DNA of 64,000 nt, taken from assembly GCA_963708865.1 (NCBI GenBank), contig CAVPUC010000001.1:186001-250000 (forward strand). The letters run 5' to 3'. Position 1 is the first letter of the stretch; every line of letters begins with the position of its first letter. Source of the DNA: DAIDKA01 sp963708865. Its GTDB lineage: Bacteria; Pseudomonadota; Gammaproteobacteria; Steroidobacterales; Steroidobacteraceae. A model generated the notes under the pieces. It did no database searches. It worked only from the letters and a program-made list of their open reading frames with translations, and was not told the DNA's origin. A program made the position numbers and the translations under genes. Shown one piece after another: positions 1 to 8,061 of the stretch.

Positions 1-27
1 TCCGACATGAAGAATTTGGGTGTCCAT
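1..27 (-). CDS. Possible start of a gene running off the left edge
   Basis: An ATG on the minus strand at 27 opens a frame of nine codons (MDTQILHVG) that continues past the window edge. It lies 30 bases after the stop of the oxidoreductase gene and on the same strand, so it could be the next gene of that operon. There is no clear Shine-Dalgarno sequence and too little protein to recognise a family. Confidence 0.3.
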
Positions 28-57
28 GCCGGATATCTGGCGCCCCCGGACCCGAAT

Positions 58-1014
58 TCAAGGGCTGCGGCCCCGGCGGCTCTTCTGGACCTGGGCCGTG
101 ATCTGGATGGCCGTTTCGAGCGCCGCAAGACCCGCCTCGCCGCTGACCACCGGCGCCTGTCCCTGCCGGATGCAGGTGAGGAAGGAGTGGATCTCCGCCT
201 GCAGGGCATCGCCGGGCTCGAAGATGCGCTCCTCGATGCTCACCGGCAGCTGCCCGGCGGCCGGCGGCCCGAGCCGCTTGCGGATCACCGTCACGATCTT
301 CTGCTGCAAATCCATGGACACGTACGCTTCGTCCGAAAACACCCGCATCTTGCGTTCGGTCTTCAACGACACGCGACTGGCCGTGGCATTGGCGACGCAG
401 CCATTGGCGAAACGGATCCGCGCATTGGCGATATCCACATCCTCGGAAAACACCGGCGTGCCGATCGCATCGATCGATTCGATGGCGGAGCCCACCAGGG
501 TCTGCACGATGTCGATGTCATGAATCATGAGATCGAGCACCACGCTCACATCCGTGCCGCGCTCCTTGTAGGGCGCCAGGCGGTGACACTCGATGAAGCG
601 CGGGGCCTTGAGGTGCTGCTCGGCGCCGAGAATGGCGGAATTGAAGCGCTCCAGATGGCCGACCTGCAACACCCGGCCGTGTTGGGCGGCGAGCTGGATG
701 AGTTCGCGGGCCTGCTGCGGGGTCTCGGTAATGGGCTTTTCAACCAGCACATGGGCCCCCGCCTCGAGGAACTGCCGGGCGATGGGGAAATGCGCGGCGG
801 TCGGCGTCACGATGCTGACCGCATCGACCTCGCCCAGCAGGTTTTGGAAGTCGGCAAGGCCGCGGGCCCCGACTTCGGTTGCCACCGCCTCCCGGGCCTC
901 CGCACGCGCATCCACTACCGCGACCAGTTCACATTCGGGGAGCTGCGCATACTTCTGGGCGTGAAATCGCCCCAGGTACCCCACGCCGATCACCGCTACT
1001 CTGACTTTTTTCAT
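58..1014 (-). CDS. Gfo/Idh/MocA family NAD(P)-dependent oxidoreductase
   Basis: This is a soluble sugar-type dehydrogenase of about 318 residues. The N-terminal Rossmann fold is shown by the GVGYLGRFH nucleotide-binding loop near residue 10. The family EKP motif appears as VEKPIT in the first third of the protein. The C-terminal half matches the Gfo/Idh substrate domain, with the active-site region around DLMIHDIDI. The frame is open upstream to 1044, but the ATG at 1014 is chosen because it places the Rossmann strand right at the N-terminus and avoids overlap with the divergent gene at 1038. The substrate cannot be read from sequence. Relatives often act on nucleotide sugars in envelope polysaccharide pathways, which is only a guess here. 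Confidence 0.85.
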   Translation of the reverse strand: MKKVRVAVIGVGYLGRFHAQKYAQLPECELVAVVDARAEAREAVATEVGARGLADFQNLLGEVDAVSIVTPTAAHFPIARQFLEAGAHVLVEKPITETPQQARELIQLAAQHGRVLQVGHLERFNSAILGAEQHLKAPRFIECHRLAPYKERGTDVSVVLDLMIHDIDIVQTLVGSAIESIDAIGTPVFSEDVDIANARIRFANGCVANATASRVSLKTERKMRVFSDEAYVSMDLQQKIVTVIRKRLGPPAAGQLPVSIEERIFEPGDALQAEIHSFLTCIRQGQAPVVSGEAGLAALETAIQITAQVQKSRRGRSP

Positions 1015-1037
1015 TCGGGCGTTATTATGCCTGCAAC

Positions 1038-1316
1038 ATGTCAATGAATATCGCCGTGGTCCGGCGCGAACTGCTGTGGCTGCTAATCGCCCTCACGGTC
1101 GGGCTGTTGCTGCTGCCGCCGCTGATCTGGCTGCTCGGATCGCACGTCTTCGGGCCCTACGCGGGGGGCAACGGCCGAGACCTTGTGGATCATTTTTTCC
1201 GGGGCTTGGGACAGGGCCTGCAGGCCTTCTGGATCGTCGCCCTGGGACCCTACGTGGTCATCTTGACGTTGCGGGCCACCCTGGCCGCGCTGCGCACCGT
1301 CAGACAGCCAGCGTGA
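1038..1316 (+). CDS. Small two-helix membrane protein, function unknown
   Basis: This 92-residue protein has two hydrophobic stretches, at about residues 11-35 (LLWLLIALTVGLLLLPPLIW) and 62-83 (AFWIVALGPYVVILTL). It ends in a short basic tail, so it is probably an inner-membrane protein with both termini inside. A second in-frame ATG lies at 1044. The gene is divergent from the oxidoreductase with 23 bases between the chosen starts, so the two promoters must overlap the opposing gene. I do not recognise a family. Confidence 0.6.
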   Translation: MSMNIAVVRRELLWLLIALTVGLLLLPPLIWLLGSHVFGPYAGGNGRDLVDHFFRGLGQGLQAFWIVALGPYVVILTLRATLAALRTVRQPA

Positions 1317-1362
1317 GGTCGCCGTACCTGTCGCGACCCTTACCGTTAGGCCTAAGCCGCGG

Positions 1363-1695
1363 CTACTTCTTTGGCCAGTACAGCCATACGGCCGCGCACA
1401 AGCTTACGGTAGTGGCGGCATGGGCGGCCAGGCGCCAGTGGCGCTCGCGCAATTGCGCGTAAAAGCTGATCCCGGCCACCGCCGAGAGGGTGCCAAATAC
1501 CGCGATGGCGACTCCCAGCGTGGTCTTCTCGCCGAAAAGTTCGCCGGCTTCGTCCGCGGGGACGAACAATAATGTGACCCAGGTGAGCGTCAACCCGAAG
1601 AATAAGGTGAAGGTGGAACCCATGAGGATGCCGATCAGAACCGCCAATGGACGCATGATGCCGAAAGTAACCCGATATGCTGTTGATGACGCCAA
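1363..1695 (-). CDS. Small membrane protein with three predicted helices
   Basis: A 110-residue hydrophobic protein with likely membrane segments at about residues 15-46, 58-82 and 90-108, the last one ending in WLYWPKK. An internal ATG at 1656 (MRPLAVLIGI) would start directly at the first helix and is an alternative start. It is convergent with the preceding small membrane gene and divergent from prc. No family is recognised. The overlapping plus-strand frame at 1490-1744 lacks any hydrophobic or domain pattern and is treated as its shadow. Confidence 0.6.
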   Translation of the reverse strand: MASSTAYRVTFGIMRPLAVLIGILMGSTFTLFFGLTLTWVTLLFVPADEAGELFGEKTTLGVAIAVFGTLSAVAGISFYAQLRERHWRLAAHAATTVSLCAAVWLYWPKK

Positions 1696-1805
1696 TTCCG
1701 CAGGTGGAAATGGAGCACTTGCTGCAATGAAGCGCGCACTCTAGCCTAGTAGCCTCCGAGCCACGCGATTTCCCAGGCGATCACCCAAGGACCTCCGCAC
1801 CCCTC

Positions 1806-3959
1806 ATGAATATCCTGAACCGATTCGAGCGCCGGTCAACCGCGTGGGCTGCCCCGTTTGTGGCGGCGTTGATGGTGCTCGCGCTGACCGGTTCATCGCA
1901 GGCGCCCGCCGGCCCGTCGGTCCTGCCGCCGAATGCCATCGCCCCGACCGACCGGGAACGCGCCATCGCCCGGCGCGTCGGCTCGATCCTGGAGGAGGCG
2001 CATTACCGCCACGTCCTGATCGACGACCATATGTCGAGTCAGATCTTCGACCGTTACATCGAATCCCTCGACGGTCAGCACAGCTACTTCCTGGCGAGCG
2101 ACCTGAAGGAATTCGAGCAGTGGCGCTACCGCTTCGATGACATGATCCACACCGGGGATGTCGAGCCGGGTTTCGCCATCTTCGCCCGCTATCAGCAGCG
2201 CAACCGCGAACGCGTCGCCGCGGCGCTGAAGATGCTGGATAGCGAACCGGACTGGACGCTCAACGAGTCCATGGAGTTCGACCGCAAGGATGCCCCGTAC
2301 GCCACGACCACCGCCCAGCTGGATGAGGTGTGGCGACTGCGGGTGAAAAATGACGGCCTGTCGCTGCTGCTCACCGGCAAGGACTGGAAGGATGCGAGCG
2401 ACATCCTGCGCAAGCGCTACGAGCGCGTGCTCAAACGGGTTGACCAGATCTCCTCCGATGACGTGTTCGAAAACCTGATGAACGCGTACGCACATACCTT
2501 TGATCCGCACTCGAATTTCTTCTCGCCGCGCGATTCGGAGGAGTACCGCATCCAGATGAGTCTGAACTACGACGGCATCGGCGCCTCGTTGCAGCAGACC
2601 GATGACTACGTGCAGGTCATGAACGTGATTGAAGGCGGCCCGGCGGCGGTTGCCGGCACGCTCAAGCCCAATGATCGCATCACCGGCGTGCAGCAGGGCA
2701 GCGATGCCATGGTCACGGATGTCGTGGGCTGGCGGCTCGATGATGTCGTGCAGCTGATCCGCGGCAAGGCGGGCACCGTCGTGAAGCTGCAGGTGCTGCC
2801 GGCCGGCGCCGCGCCCGGCACACCGGAGAAGATGCTGGCTTTCACCCGCAACAAGGTCAACCTGGACAACCAGGCCGCCAAGCAGGAAATTCGTAATGTG
2901 ACCCGCGGCGGTCGCACCTTCAAGATCGGCGTCATCACCATTCCGAGCTTCTATCAGGACGTGGCGGCGCAGAATGCCAATGATCCCAACTACCGCAGCA
3001 CCACGCGCGATGTGCATCGGCTGCTCGGCGAGCTGAATACCGCCGGCGTCGACGGCATTGTGCTCGATCTGCGCGATGACGGCGGCGGCTACCTGCCGGA
3101 AGCCACCGCACTGACCGGCCTGTTCATCGACAAGGGCCCGGTGGTCCAGCTCAAGGACACCACGGGGCGGGTGGAAGTACTCGATGATCCGGACCCGGGT
3201 GTCACCTATACCGGACCGCTGTCGGTCCTGGTCAACCGCTACAGCGCGAGCGCCTCGGAGATCTTCGCGGGTGCGCTGCAGGACTACCACCGCGCCTACA
3301 TCTTGGGGCAACGCACCTTCGGCAAAGGCACGGTGCAGAACCTGATCCCGCTCGACCGCTGGCCGTCGCAAAAACCGCTGAGCGGCCAGATCACCGTGAC
3401 CATCGGCAAGTTCTATCGTGTCACCGGCGAGAGCACTCAGCATCGCGGTGTGGAACCGGACGTGCAGCTGCCCTCGGTGATCGACCTGAAGGAGGTCGGT
3501 GAGAGTTCGCTGGAGGCGGCGCTGCCGTGGGATCGCATCGAGGGCGCACCCTTCATGTCCTGGCACGATGAGCATCCCGTCATCGCCCTGCCCTCGCTCG
3601 TGCCCGAGGAGAGCGCCCGCGAGCAGCGCGATCCGGACTATCGCTGGCTGATCGGGGATGTGGCCGCGCTCAACAAGGTGCGCGCCGAGAAAACCATTAC
3701 GCTGAACCTCAAACAGCGCCAGGAAGAGCGCGCGCAACTCGACAAGGAGCGGCTGGATCTCGCCAATCAGCGCCTGCTCGCCGAGGGCCAGCCCGCGGTA
3801 AAGACCGTAGAGGAGCTCGACAAGAACACGCCGGCGGATTTTGAAGCCAATCTGCTCTTGGGTGAGGCGACGCAGGTGATGGCGGATATTCTCATGGGCG
3901 ACACGCCCAATCAGCATCTGCCCGCGGCACCTCCGGTGCAGCAGACGGTGAAGCGCTGA
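1806..3959 (+). CDS. prc: Carboxy-terminal processing protease (tail-specific protease, S41)
   Basis: This is a periplasmic protease that degrades or trims proteins from the C-terminus. At 717 residues it is close to E. coli Prc (682). An N-terminal hydrophobic segment (residues 16-30) looks like a signal peptide or anchor. It is followed by the Prc N-terminal helical domain, a PDZ domain (about 240-330), the S41 catalytic core and a charged coiled C-terminal domain. The catalytic dyad is visible as Ser482 in YSASASEIF and Lys507 in TFGKGTVQ, with the family spacing of 25 residues. The gene stands alone on the plus strand and ends directly against a convergent gene. Confidence 0.95.
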   Translation: MNILNRFERRSTAWAAPFVAALMVLALTGSSQAPAGPSVLPPNAIAPTDRERAIARRVGSILEEAHYRHVLIDDHMSSQIFDRYIESLDGQHSYFLASDLKEFEQWRYRFDDMIHTGDVEPGFAIFARYQQRNRERVAAALKMLDSEPDWTLNESMEFDRKDAPYATTTAQLDEVWRLRVKNDGLSLLLTGKDWKDASDILRKRYERVLKRVDQISSDDVFENLMNAYAHTFDPHSNFFSPRDSEEYRIQMSLNYDGIGASLQQTDDYVQVMNVIEGGPAAVAGTLKPNDRITGVQQGSDAMVTDVVGWRLDDVVQLIRGKAGTVVKLQVLPAGAAPGTPEKMLAFTRNKVNLDNQAAKQEIRNVTRGGRTFKIGVITIPSFYQDVAAQNANDPNYRSTTRDVHRLLGELNTAGVDGIVLDLRDDGGGYLPEATALTGLFIDKGPVVQLKDTTGRVEVLDDPDPGVTYTGPLSVLVNRYSASASEIFAGALQDYHRAYILGQRTFGKGTVQNLIPLDRWPSQKPLSGQITVTIGKFYRVTGESTQHRGVEPDVQLPSVIDLKEVGESSLEAALPWDRIEGAPFMSWHDEHPVIALPSLVPEESAREQRDPDYRWLIGDVAALNKVRAEKTITLNLKQRQEERAQLDKERLDLANQRLLAEGQPAVKTVEELDKNTPADFEANLLLGEATQVMADILMGDTPNQHLPAAPPVQQTVKR

Positions 3960-5025
3960 TCAGCGCAGCAGCACGCGGAACAGATCCCAGGTGTCCTCGC
4001 CCAGAACGTTGGGCATGCGGAACGCCGCCTCCGAACCCAGCGGTGCTCCCGCCAGTACATCCGCCTCGCCGAGCGAGACGGATTCGGGCGTCGGCGCCGT
4101 ATCCACATCGTTGCGATAGCGGGCCCGTTGCCGCATGTTCTCGCTGCGGCTCTTCACATCCTGCGCGACGTTGGCTTTGCTCTCCAGGATCACGCGCGCG
4201 CGTGCGATCAACGCGATCAGCGCCTCGCATTCAGGTCGTCCACCATAGGCATCGACCGGCTCACGGCGCGCCACGGCCTCCTTGGCGAGCGTCATCAACG
4301 TGGTGTCCGCCAGTCGCAGGCACAGCACCTCCGCATAGGCGATTGCCGCGATATTGATGGCGCGTCGCGCCTCAAGCGACAGCCCCGGAAACTCCGCCGG
4401 CTGCTGCAGCCTCGATGGCCGCCATGTCGGCGCACGCCTGATCCAGCGCCGCGCCCGCAAGCTCGAGCGCACCGTGCGCCCCGACCAGACGTTGCTCCAG
4501 ATCGCGGCGCTTGAAGTAATGCCAGAAGCGCTGCAGCCGCGCCCGACGGGCCGTCAGATCGGCGACGAACTGTTGCGCATCATTGAACTGCATCTGCACG
4601 GTGCGCACCGCCGCCTCACCGGCCCCGCGGCGCGAGAATTGCGCGCGGTTGAATTCGACGAACAGCGCGCGCCGTTCGCGTTCCTCCTGCTGCGCCGACA
4701 GCTCCGCGGTGAACTGCTCGAGGATCTCGCGGCCGCGCTGCCACATGGCGCGCAGCTGATAGAACACCAGCGCCGGATACGCCGTTTCGGTAAGGCCCAG
4801 GCGTGATTCCAGGGACCCGAGCATCTCCTGCACGCGGGCCGTGGCGCCCTCCTGCTGCTTGATCCGGTCCTTCAGGCGATAGACTTCTTCCTGAAGTTCC
4901 CCATAGGCCTTCTTCAGTTCGGCGCGATTGCGGAACAGCGTCAGGACGCGATGATCATCTTCGGGATCATCGGTTGCCTTGGGAGTGACACGGATCAGGC
5001 GACTGAATTGTTCCAGGGTCTTCAT
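3960..5025 (-). CDS. Unrecognised coiled-coil protein, interrupted by a one-base frameshift
   Basis: Two overlapping minus-strand frames read best as one gene. The first starts at the ATG at 5025 (MKTLEQFSRLIR), is rich in Glu, Gln and Arg with heptad-like helices, and breaks off after MAAIEA. Dropping one base near 4410 joins it to the frame that continues EFPGLSLEARRAINIAAIAYAE and ends at 3960 with DLFRVLLR. The joined protein is about 354 residues, mostly helical, with no signal peptide or metal motif. It ends flush against prc (convergent), and the DUF1249 gene lies 40 bases upstream on the same strand. The frameshift is probably a consensus error, since both halves keep clean codon use. 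I do not recognise the family. Confidence 0.55.
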
Positions 5026-5065
5026 GGTTGGCACGCGTAAATCGGCGGCCAAACCGGGACACCCT

Positions 5066-5536
5066 TTAGGGGGACCCTGCCGCGGCCGGCGCAAAGCGGT
5101 GACCCCGCTCCACGCAGTATTCGAGCCACTTGTTTAACATGATGTTGCGCGCCCAACGCTGATCTAGTTCACAGGCCACGGTATTGCGCAGCGCGCGCAG
5201 CGCCGCATGCTCGTGGGCCTGGGCCCACTCCTGCGCCTCCACCAGCCGGGCGTCGTGGTAGACCCGTACGCCCATGTCCGGGTAGCGCCGAGTCGCCTCC
5301 TGGTCCGGGATCAGATAGGTGAGATTCAAGGTGGTGGTATAGGGGGAGCGCTCGACCACGGACAGCTGCAGATCACAATCGCCGGCCACCCCGGACAGAT
5401 GTTCACCGGAGAGGCGCGCGACATTGCCGGCGAGCCACCCCAGCCGGATGTAATTGCTTTCGTACAGGCCCATCAGGGCGACGAAACTTCGGGGCTTCGC
5501 GCGCCAGGAGACCGTTGTCAGGGCGTCATTGAGCAT
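5066..5536 (-). CDS. DUF1249 domain protein (YqiB-like)
   Basis: A cytosolic protein of about 156 residues matching the conserved proteobacterial DUF1249 family. Typical segments are SFVALMGLYESNYIRL near the N-terminus and the YPDMGVRVYHDARLVEAQE stretch in the middle. The C-terminus LNKWLEYCVERGHRF is also characteristic. The start at 5536 (MLNDALTT) is preferred over 5554. In E. coli the relative lies near nudF and cpdA, but those are not here. The biochemical role of the family is not established. Confidence 0.75.
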   Translation of the reverse strand: MLNDALTTVSWRAKPRSFVALMGLYESNYIRLGWLAGNVARLSGEHLSGVAGDCDLQLSVVERSPYTTTLNLTYLIPDQEATRRYPDMGVRVYHDARLVEAQEWAQAHEHAALRALRNTVACELDQRWARNIMLNKWLEYCVERGHRFAPAAAGSP

Positions 5537-5583
5537 GCCCCGACTATATCGCACGTCGGTGCGCGTGCAACCCGTGCAATGCG

Positions 5584-6168
5584 TCAGGTTTGTGAAGAAT
5601 TTCCGCTTGCATTGCCGGCGCGGAACGCGGGTGCCAGCAATTGCGCACGATAGTGCTGCAGTTCGCGGATGGACTCGCGGATGTCTGCTAGCGCAAGATG
5701 GGCACCTTGCTTCATGAACCCGGCGGCGACCTGGGGCGCCCAGCGACGTGCGAGCTCTTTGAGCGTGCTGACATCAAGATTACGATAGTGGAAGAATTTC
5801 TCAAGACGTGGCATGTGGCGTGCCAGAAAGCGGCGATCCTGACAGATGCTGTTGCCACAGATCGGCGATGCGCCGGGGGGCACCCAGGCCGCCAGGAATT
5901 CCAGCGTACGCTGTTCGGCCTCGGCAACACCGCTGTGGCTGGCGCGCACCCGTTCCAGCAGTCCCGATGAACCGTGCTGGCGCTGATTCCACTCATCCAT
6001 GCGCGCCAGGGCGCCTTGTGGCTGATGGATCGCGATCTCCGGTCCCTCGGCCAGGACGTTCAGTTCCTTGTCGGTGATGATGGTCGCGATCTCGATGATG
6101 TCGTCGGTCTCGGGGAGGAGACCGGTCATCTCCAGATCGATCCAGATGAGGTTCTCAGCGTTTGACAT
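5584..6168 (-). CDS. orn: Oligoribonuclease
   Basis: A 3'-5' exoribonuclease of the DEDDh family that finishes RNA turnover by degrading di- to pentanucleotides. The first exonuclease motif is WIDLEMTGL, with its Asp and Glu metal ligands. The second acidic site lies in CGNSICQDRRFL and the last in HLALADIRESI, where the His and Asp are four residues apart. The length of 194 residues from the chosen ATG (MSNAENLIWIDL) fits the family. The longer frame to 6216 would overlap rsgA. It is divergent from rsgA with 25 bases between starts, the usual gammaproteobacterial arrangement. Confidence 0.95.
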   Translation of the reverse strand: MSNAENLIWIDLEMTGLLPETDDIIEIATIITDKELNVLAEGPEIAIHQPQGALARMDEWNQRQHGSSGLLERVRASHSGVAEAEQRTLEFLAAWVPPGASPICGNSICQDRRFLARHMPRLEKFFHYRNLDVSTLKELARRWAPQVAAGFMKQGAHLALADIRESIRELQHYRAQLLAPAFRAGNASGNSSQT

Positions 6169-6193
6169 GGCGAACCGGCATTCTAACTGACCC

Positions 6194-7114
6194 ATGACCT
6201 TCACCGCACGCGTCATCGCCGCCTACGGGCGCCACCTCGTCGTGCGCGATGGTGAGGGCAATGAACGGGCCGCACGACCGTTTGGTCGCAAGCTGCAGAT
6301 CGTGTGCGGCGATCAGGTCAGCTGCGACATCGATGCGCATCACGACGAGGCCCACGTCACCGCGGTGCTGCCGCGCACCAGCTGCCTGTACCGCACCAAT
6401 CTGCGTGCCGATGAGGAGGCCGTCGTGGCCAACCTCACCTTGATGCTGGTGACGATCGCACCGGTGCCGGTGCCGGATCTGTTCATGATCGACCGGTATC
6501 TGGCCGCCGCCGCTTCGGCCGGCATCCGCGCGAGCCTGGTTCTCAACAAATGCGAACTGCCCTGGCCGACGCAGCTGGCGCGCGAACTGACCAGCTACTC
6601 GGACGTGGGCTACACGCATCTGCCGGTATCGGTGAAAACCGACACCGGCATGCCGTCGCTGCGCGCGGCCTGTGCCGGCGACATCGCCGCCTTCGTGGGC
6701 CAATCCGGGGTGGGCAAATCCTCGCTGATCAGTCAGCTGGTGCCCGAGGCGCAGATCCGCACCGGGGAGCTGATGCTGCGCCGGCAGGAAGGCACCCATA
6801 CGACCACCGCATCGCATCTGTATGACCTGGCCGGAGGCGGTCACCTGATCGACTCACCCGGCGTGCGCGACTTCGCACCGGCGCTCTCCCGACTTGAGCC
6901 CACGTCGCTGGGGTTTCTGGAAGTGGCGCAGTGCGCGCCGCGCTGCCGTTTCGATGACTGCCGGCACCTGCGTGAACCGGGCTGCGCCGTGCGCGCGGCC
7001 AGTGAGGCAGGCGGCATCAGTCCACGACGCTACGAGAGCTATCGGCGGCTGCGGCATCTGTTTGAAACGCTGGGTGCCGAAGGCGGCCCCGGCCGCCGAC
7101 CGCGCAGGAGCTAG
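6194..7114 (+). CDS. rsgA: Small ribosomal subunit GTPase RsgA
   Basis: This is a circularly permuted GTPase that checks late 30S subunit maturation. The protein has an N-terminal OB-fold. The G4 motif NKCE comes first, then the P-loop GQSGVGKSS, then the G3 motif DSPGVRDF. It ends with a zinc-binding domain, CRFDDCRHLREPGC. At 306 residues it is shorter than E. coli RsgA (350) because it lacks the long N-terminal tail. The stop overlaps the recR stop by four bases in a convergent arrangement. It is divergent from orn. Confidence 0.95.
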   Translation: MTFTARVIAAYGRHLVVRDGEGNERAARPFGRKLQIVCGDQVSCDIDAHHDEAHVTAVLPRTSCLYRTNLRADEEAVVANLTLMLVTIAPVPVPDLFMIDRYLAAAASAGIRASLVLNKCELPWPTQLARELTSYSDVGYTHLPVSVKTDTGMPSLRAACAGDIAAFVGQSGVGKSSLISQLVPEAQIRTGELMLRRQEGTHTTTASHLYDLAGGGHLIDSPGVRDFAPALSRLEPTSLGFLEVAQCAPRCRFDDCRHLREPGCAVRAASEAGGISPRRYESYRRLRHLFETLGAEGGPGRRPRRS

Positions 7115-7710
7115 CCCATCACCTGGCGCCCCACCAGCGCATGCGCCAGGGTGCCGCCGTCCACGTATTCCAGTTCACCGCCCACCGGCACGCCGTGGGC
7201 AATGCGCGTCGCCTGGATGCCGCGCGACAAGGCAAGCTCGCGCAGGTAATGCGCCGTGGCCTCGCCCTCCACCGTGGGATTGGTGGCGAGAATGAGTTCC
7301 TGCACGGCCCCTTCGGCGAGCACCGCCTCCAGTTCGCGCGCGCCCAGCTCATCCGGGCCCACGCCATCGAGCGGCGACAGATGGCCCATCAGCACGAAGT
7401 AGTAGCCCCGGTAGCTGCCCGACAGTTCAACCGCCACCACGTCCGCGGGCGACTCCACCACGCACAACAGCGTACGGTCGCGCTGCGGCGCGGCGCAGAT
7501 CGAACACAACTCATCATCCGTGAGCATGCGGCAGCGCCGGCAGCGTTGCACCGAGTCGAGCGCGGTGCCGAGCGCCGCCACCAGCGCGTGGGCACCGGGG
7601 CGGCCCTCCTGCAGCAGGTGAAACGCCATGCGCTGCGCCGTCTTCGGCCCCACCCCCGGCAGGGCGCGCAACGCATCGATCAGCTTCAGCAGATTGCGCG
7701 AATGCTTCAT
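7111..7710 (-). CDS. recR: Recombination mediator protein RecR
   Basis: RecR works with RecO and RecF to load RecA on SSB-coated gaps. The 199-residue protein has the N-terminal helix-hairpin-helix (LPGVGPKTAQRMAFHLL) and a four-cysteine zinc finger (CRRCRMLTDDELCSIC). A Toprim domain begins at LCVVESPADVVAVE, and the conserved C-terminal region includes GVPVGGELEYVDGGTL. The start codon overlaps the last base of ybaB. The order dnaX-ybaB-recR is the classic proteobacterial operon. Confidence 0.96.
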   Translation of the reverse strand: MKHSRNLLKLIDALRALPGVGPKTAQRMAFHLLQEGRPGAHALVAALGTALDSVQRCRRCRMLTDDELCSICAAPQRDRTLLCVVESPADVVAVELSGSYRGYYFVLMGHLSPLDGVGPDELGARELEAVLAEGAVQELILATNPTVEGEATAHYLRELALSRGIQATRIAHGVPVGGELEYVDGGTLAHALVGRQVMG

Positions 7711-8033
7711 CAGAAGGGCAGTTTCACACCCGGCGGCAACTGCAGACCGGCGGTGACGGCGGCCATCATCTCCTGGGTGCGCACTTCCACCTTGTGGGCT
7801 GCATCGTTGAAGGCCGCGACCAGCAGATCCTCGAGCATCTCGCGGTCCTCGGCGGCGACGGCGGGTTCGATCTGCACCCGTTTGACCTGGTGCCGGCCGG
7901 AGAGCGTGACTTTCACCATGCCCCCGCCGGCCTCGCCGACCACCTCGATGTTCTGCACCTCGGCCTGCGCCTTCTGCATGCGTTCCTGCATGACCTGAGC
8001 CTGTTTCATCAAATTGCCGATATTGCCGCGCAT
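7710..8033 (-). CDS. ybaB: Nucleoid-associated protein YbaB/EbfC
   Basis: A small DNA-binding protein of 107 residues. It contains the family segments NLMKQAQVMQERMQKAQ and VVGEAGGGMVKVTLSGRH, followed by a C-terminal helix (EMLEDLLVAAFNDAAHKVE). The ATG at 8033 is chosen because homology begins exactly there. It lies between dnaX and recR in a tight leftward operon. Confidence 0.94.
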   Translation of the reverse strand: MRGNIGNLMKQAQVMQERMQKAQAEVQNIEVVGEAGGGMVKVTLSGRHQVKRVQIEPAVAAEDREMLEDLLVAAFNDAAHKVEVRTQEMMAAVTAGLQLPPGVKLPF

Positions 8034-8061
8034 GACTGCCAACGCTCCTGAGTAAGGGGAC

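Noticed and set aside
1893..3917. 674-residue open frame antisense to prc
   Set aside because: It lies wholly opposite a clear prc gene and has no recognisable domain; long antisense frames are expected at this GC content.
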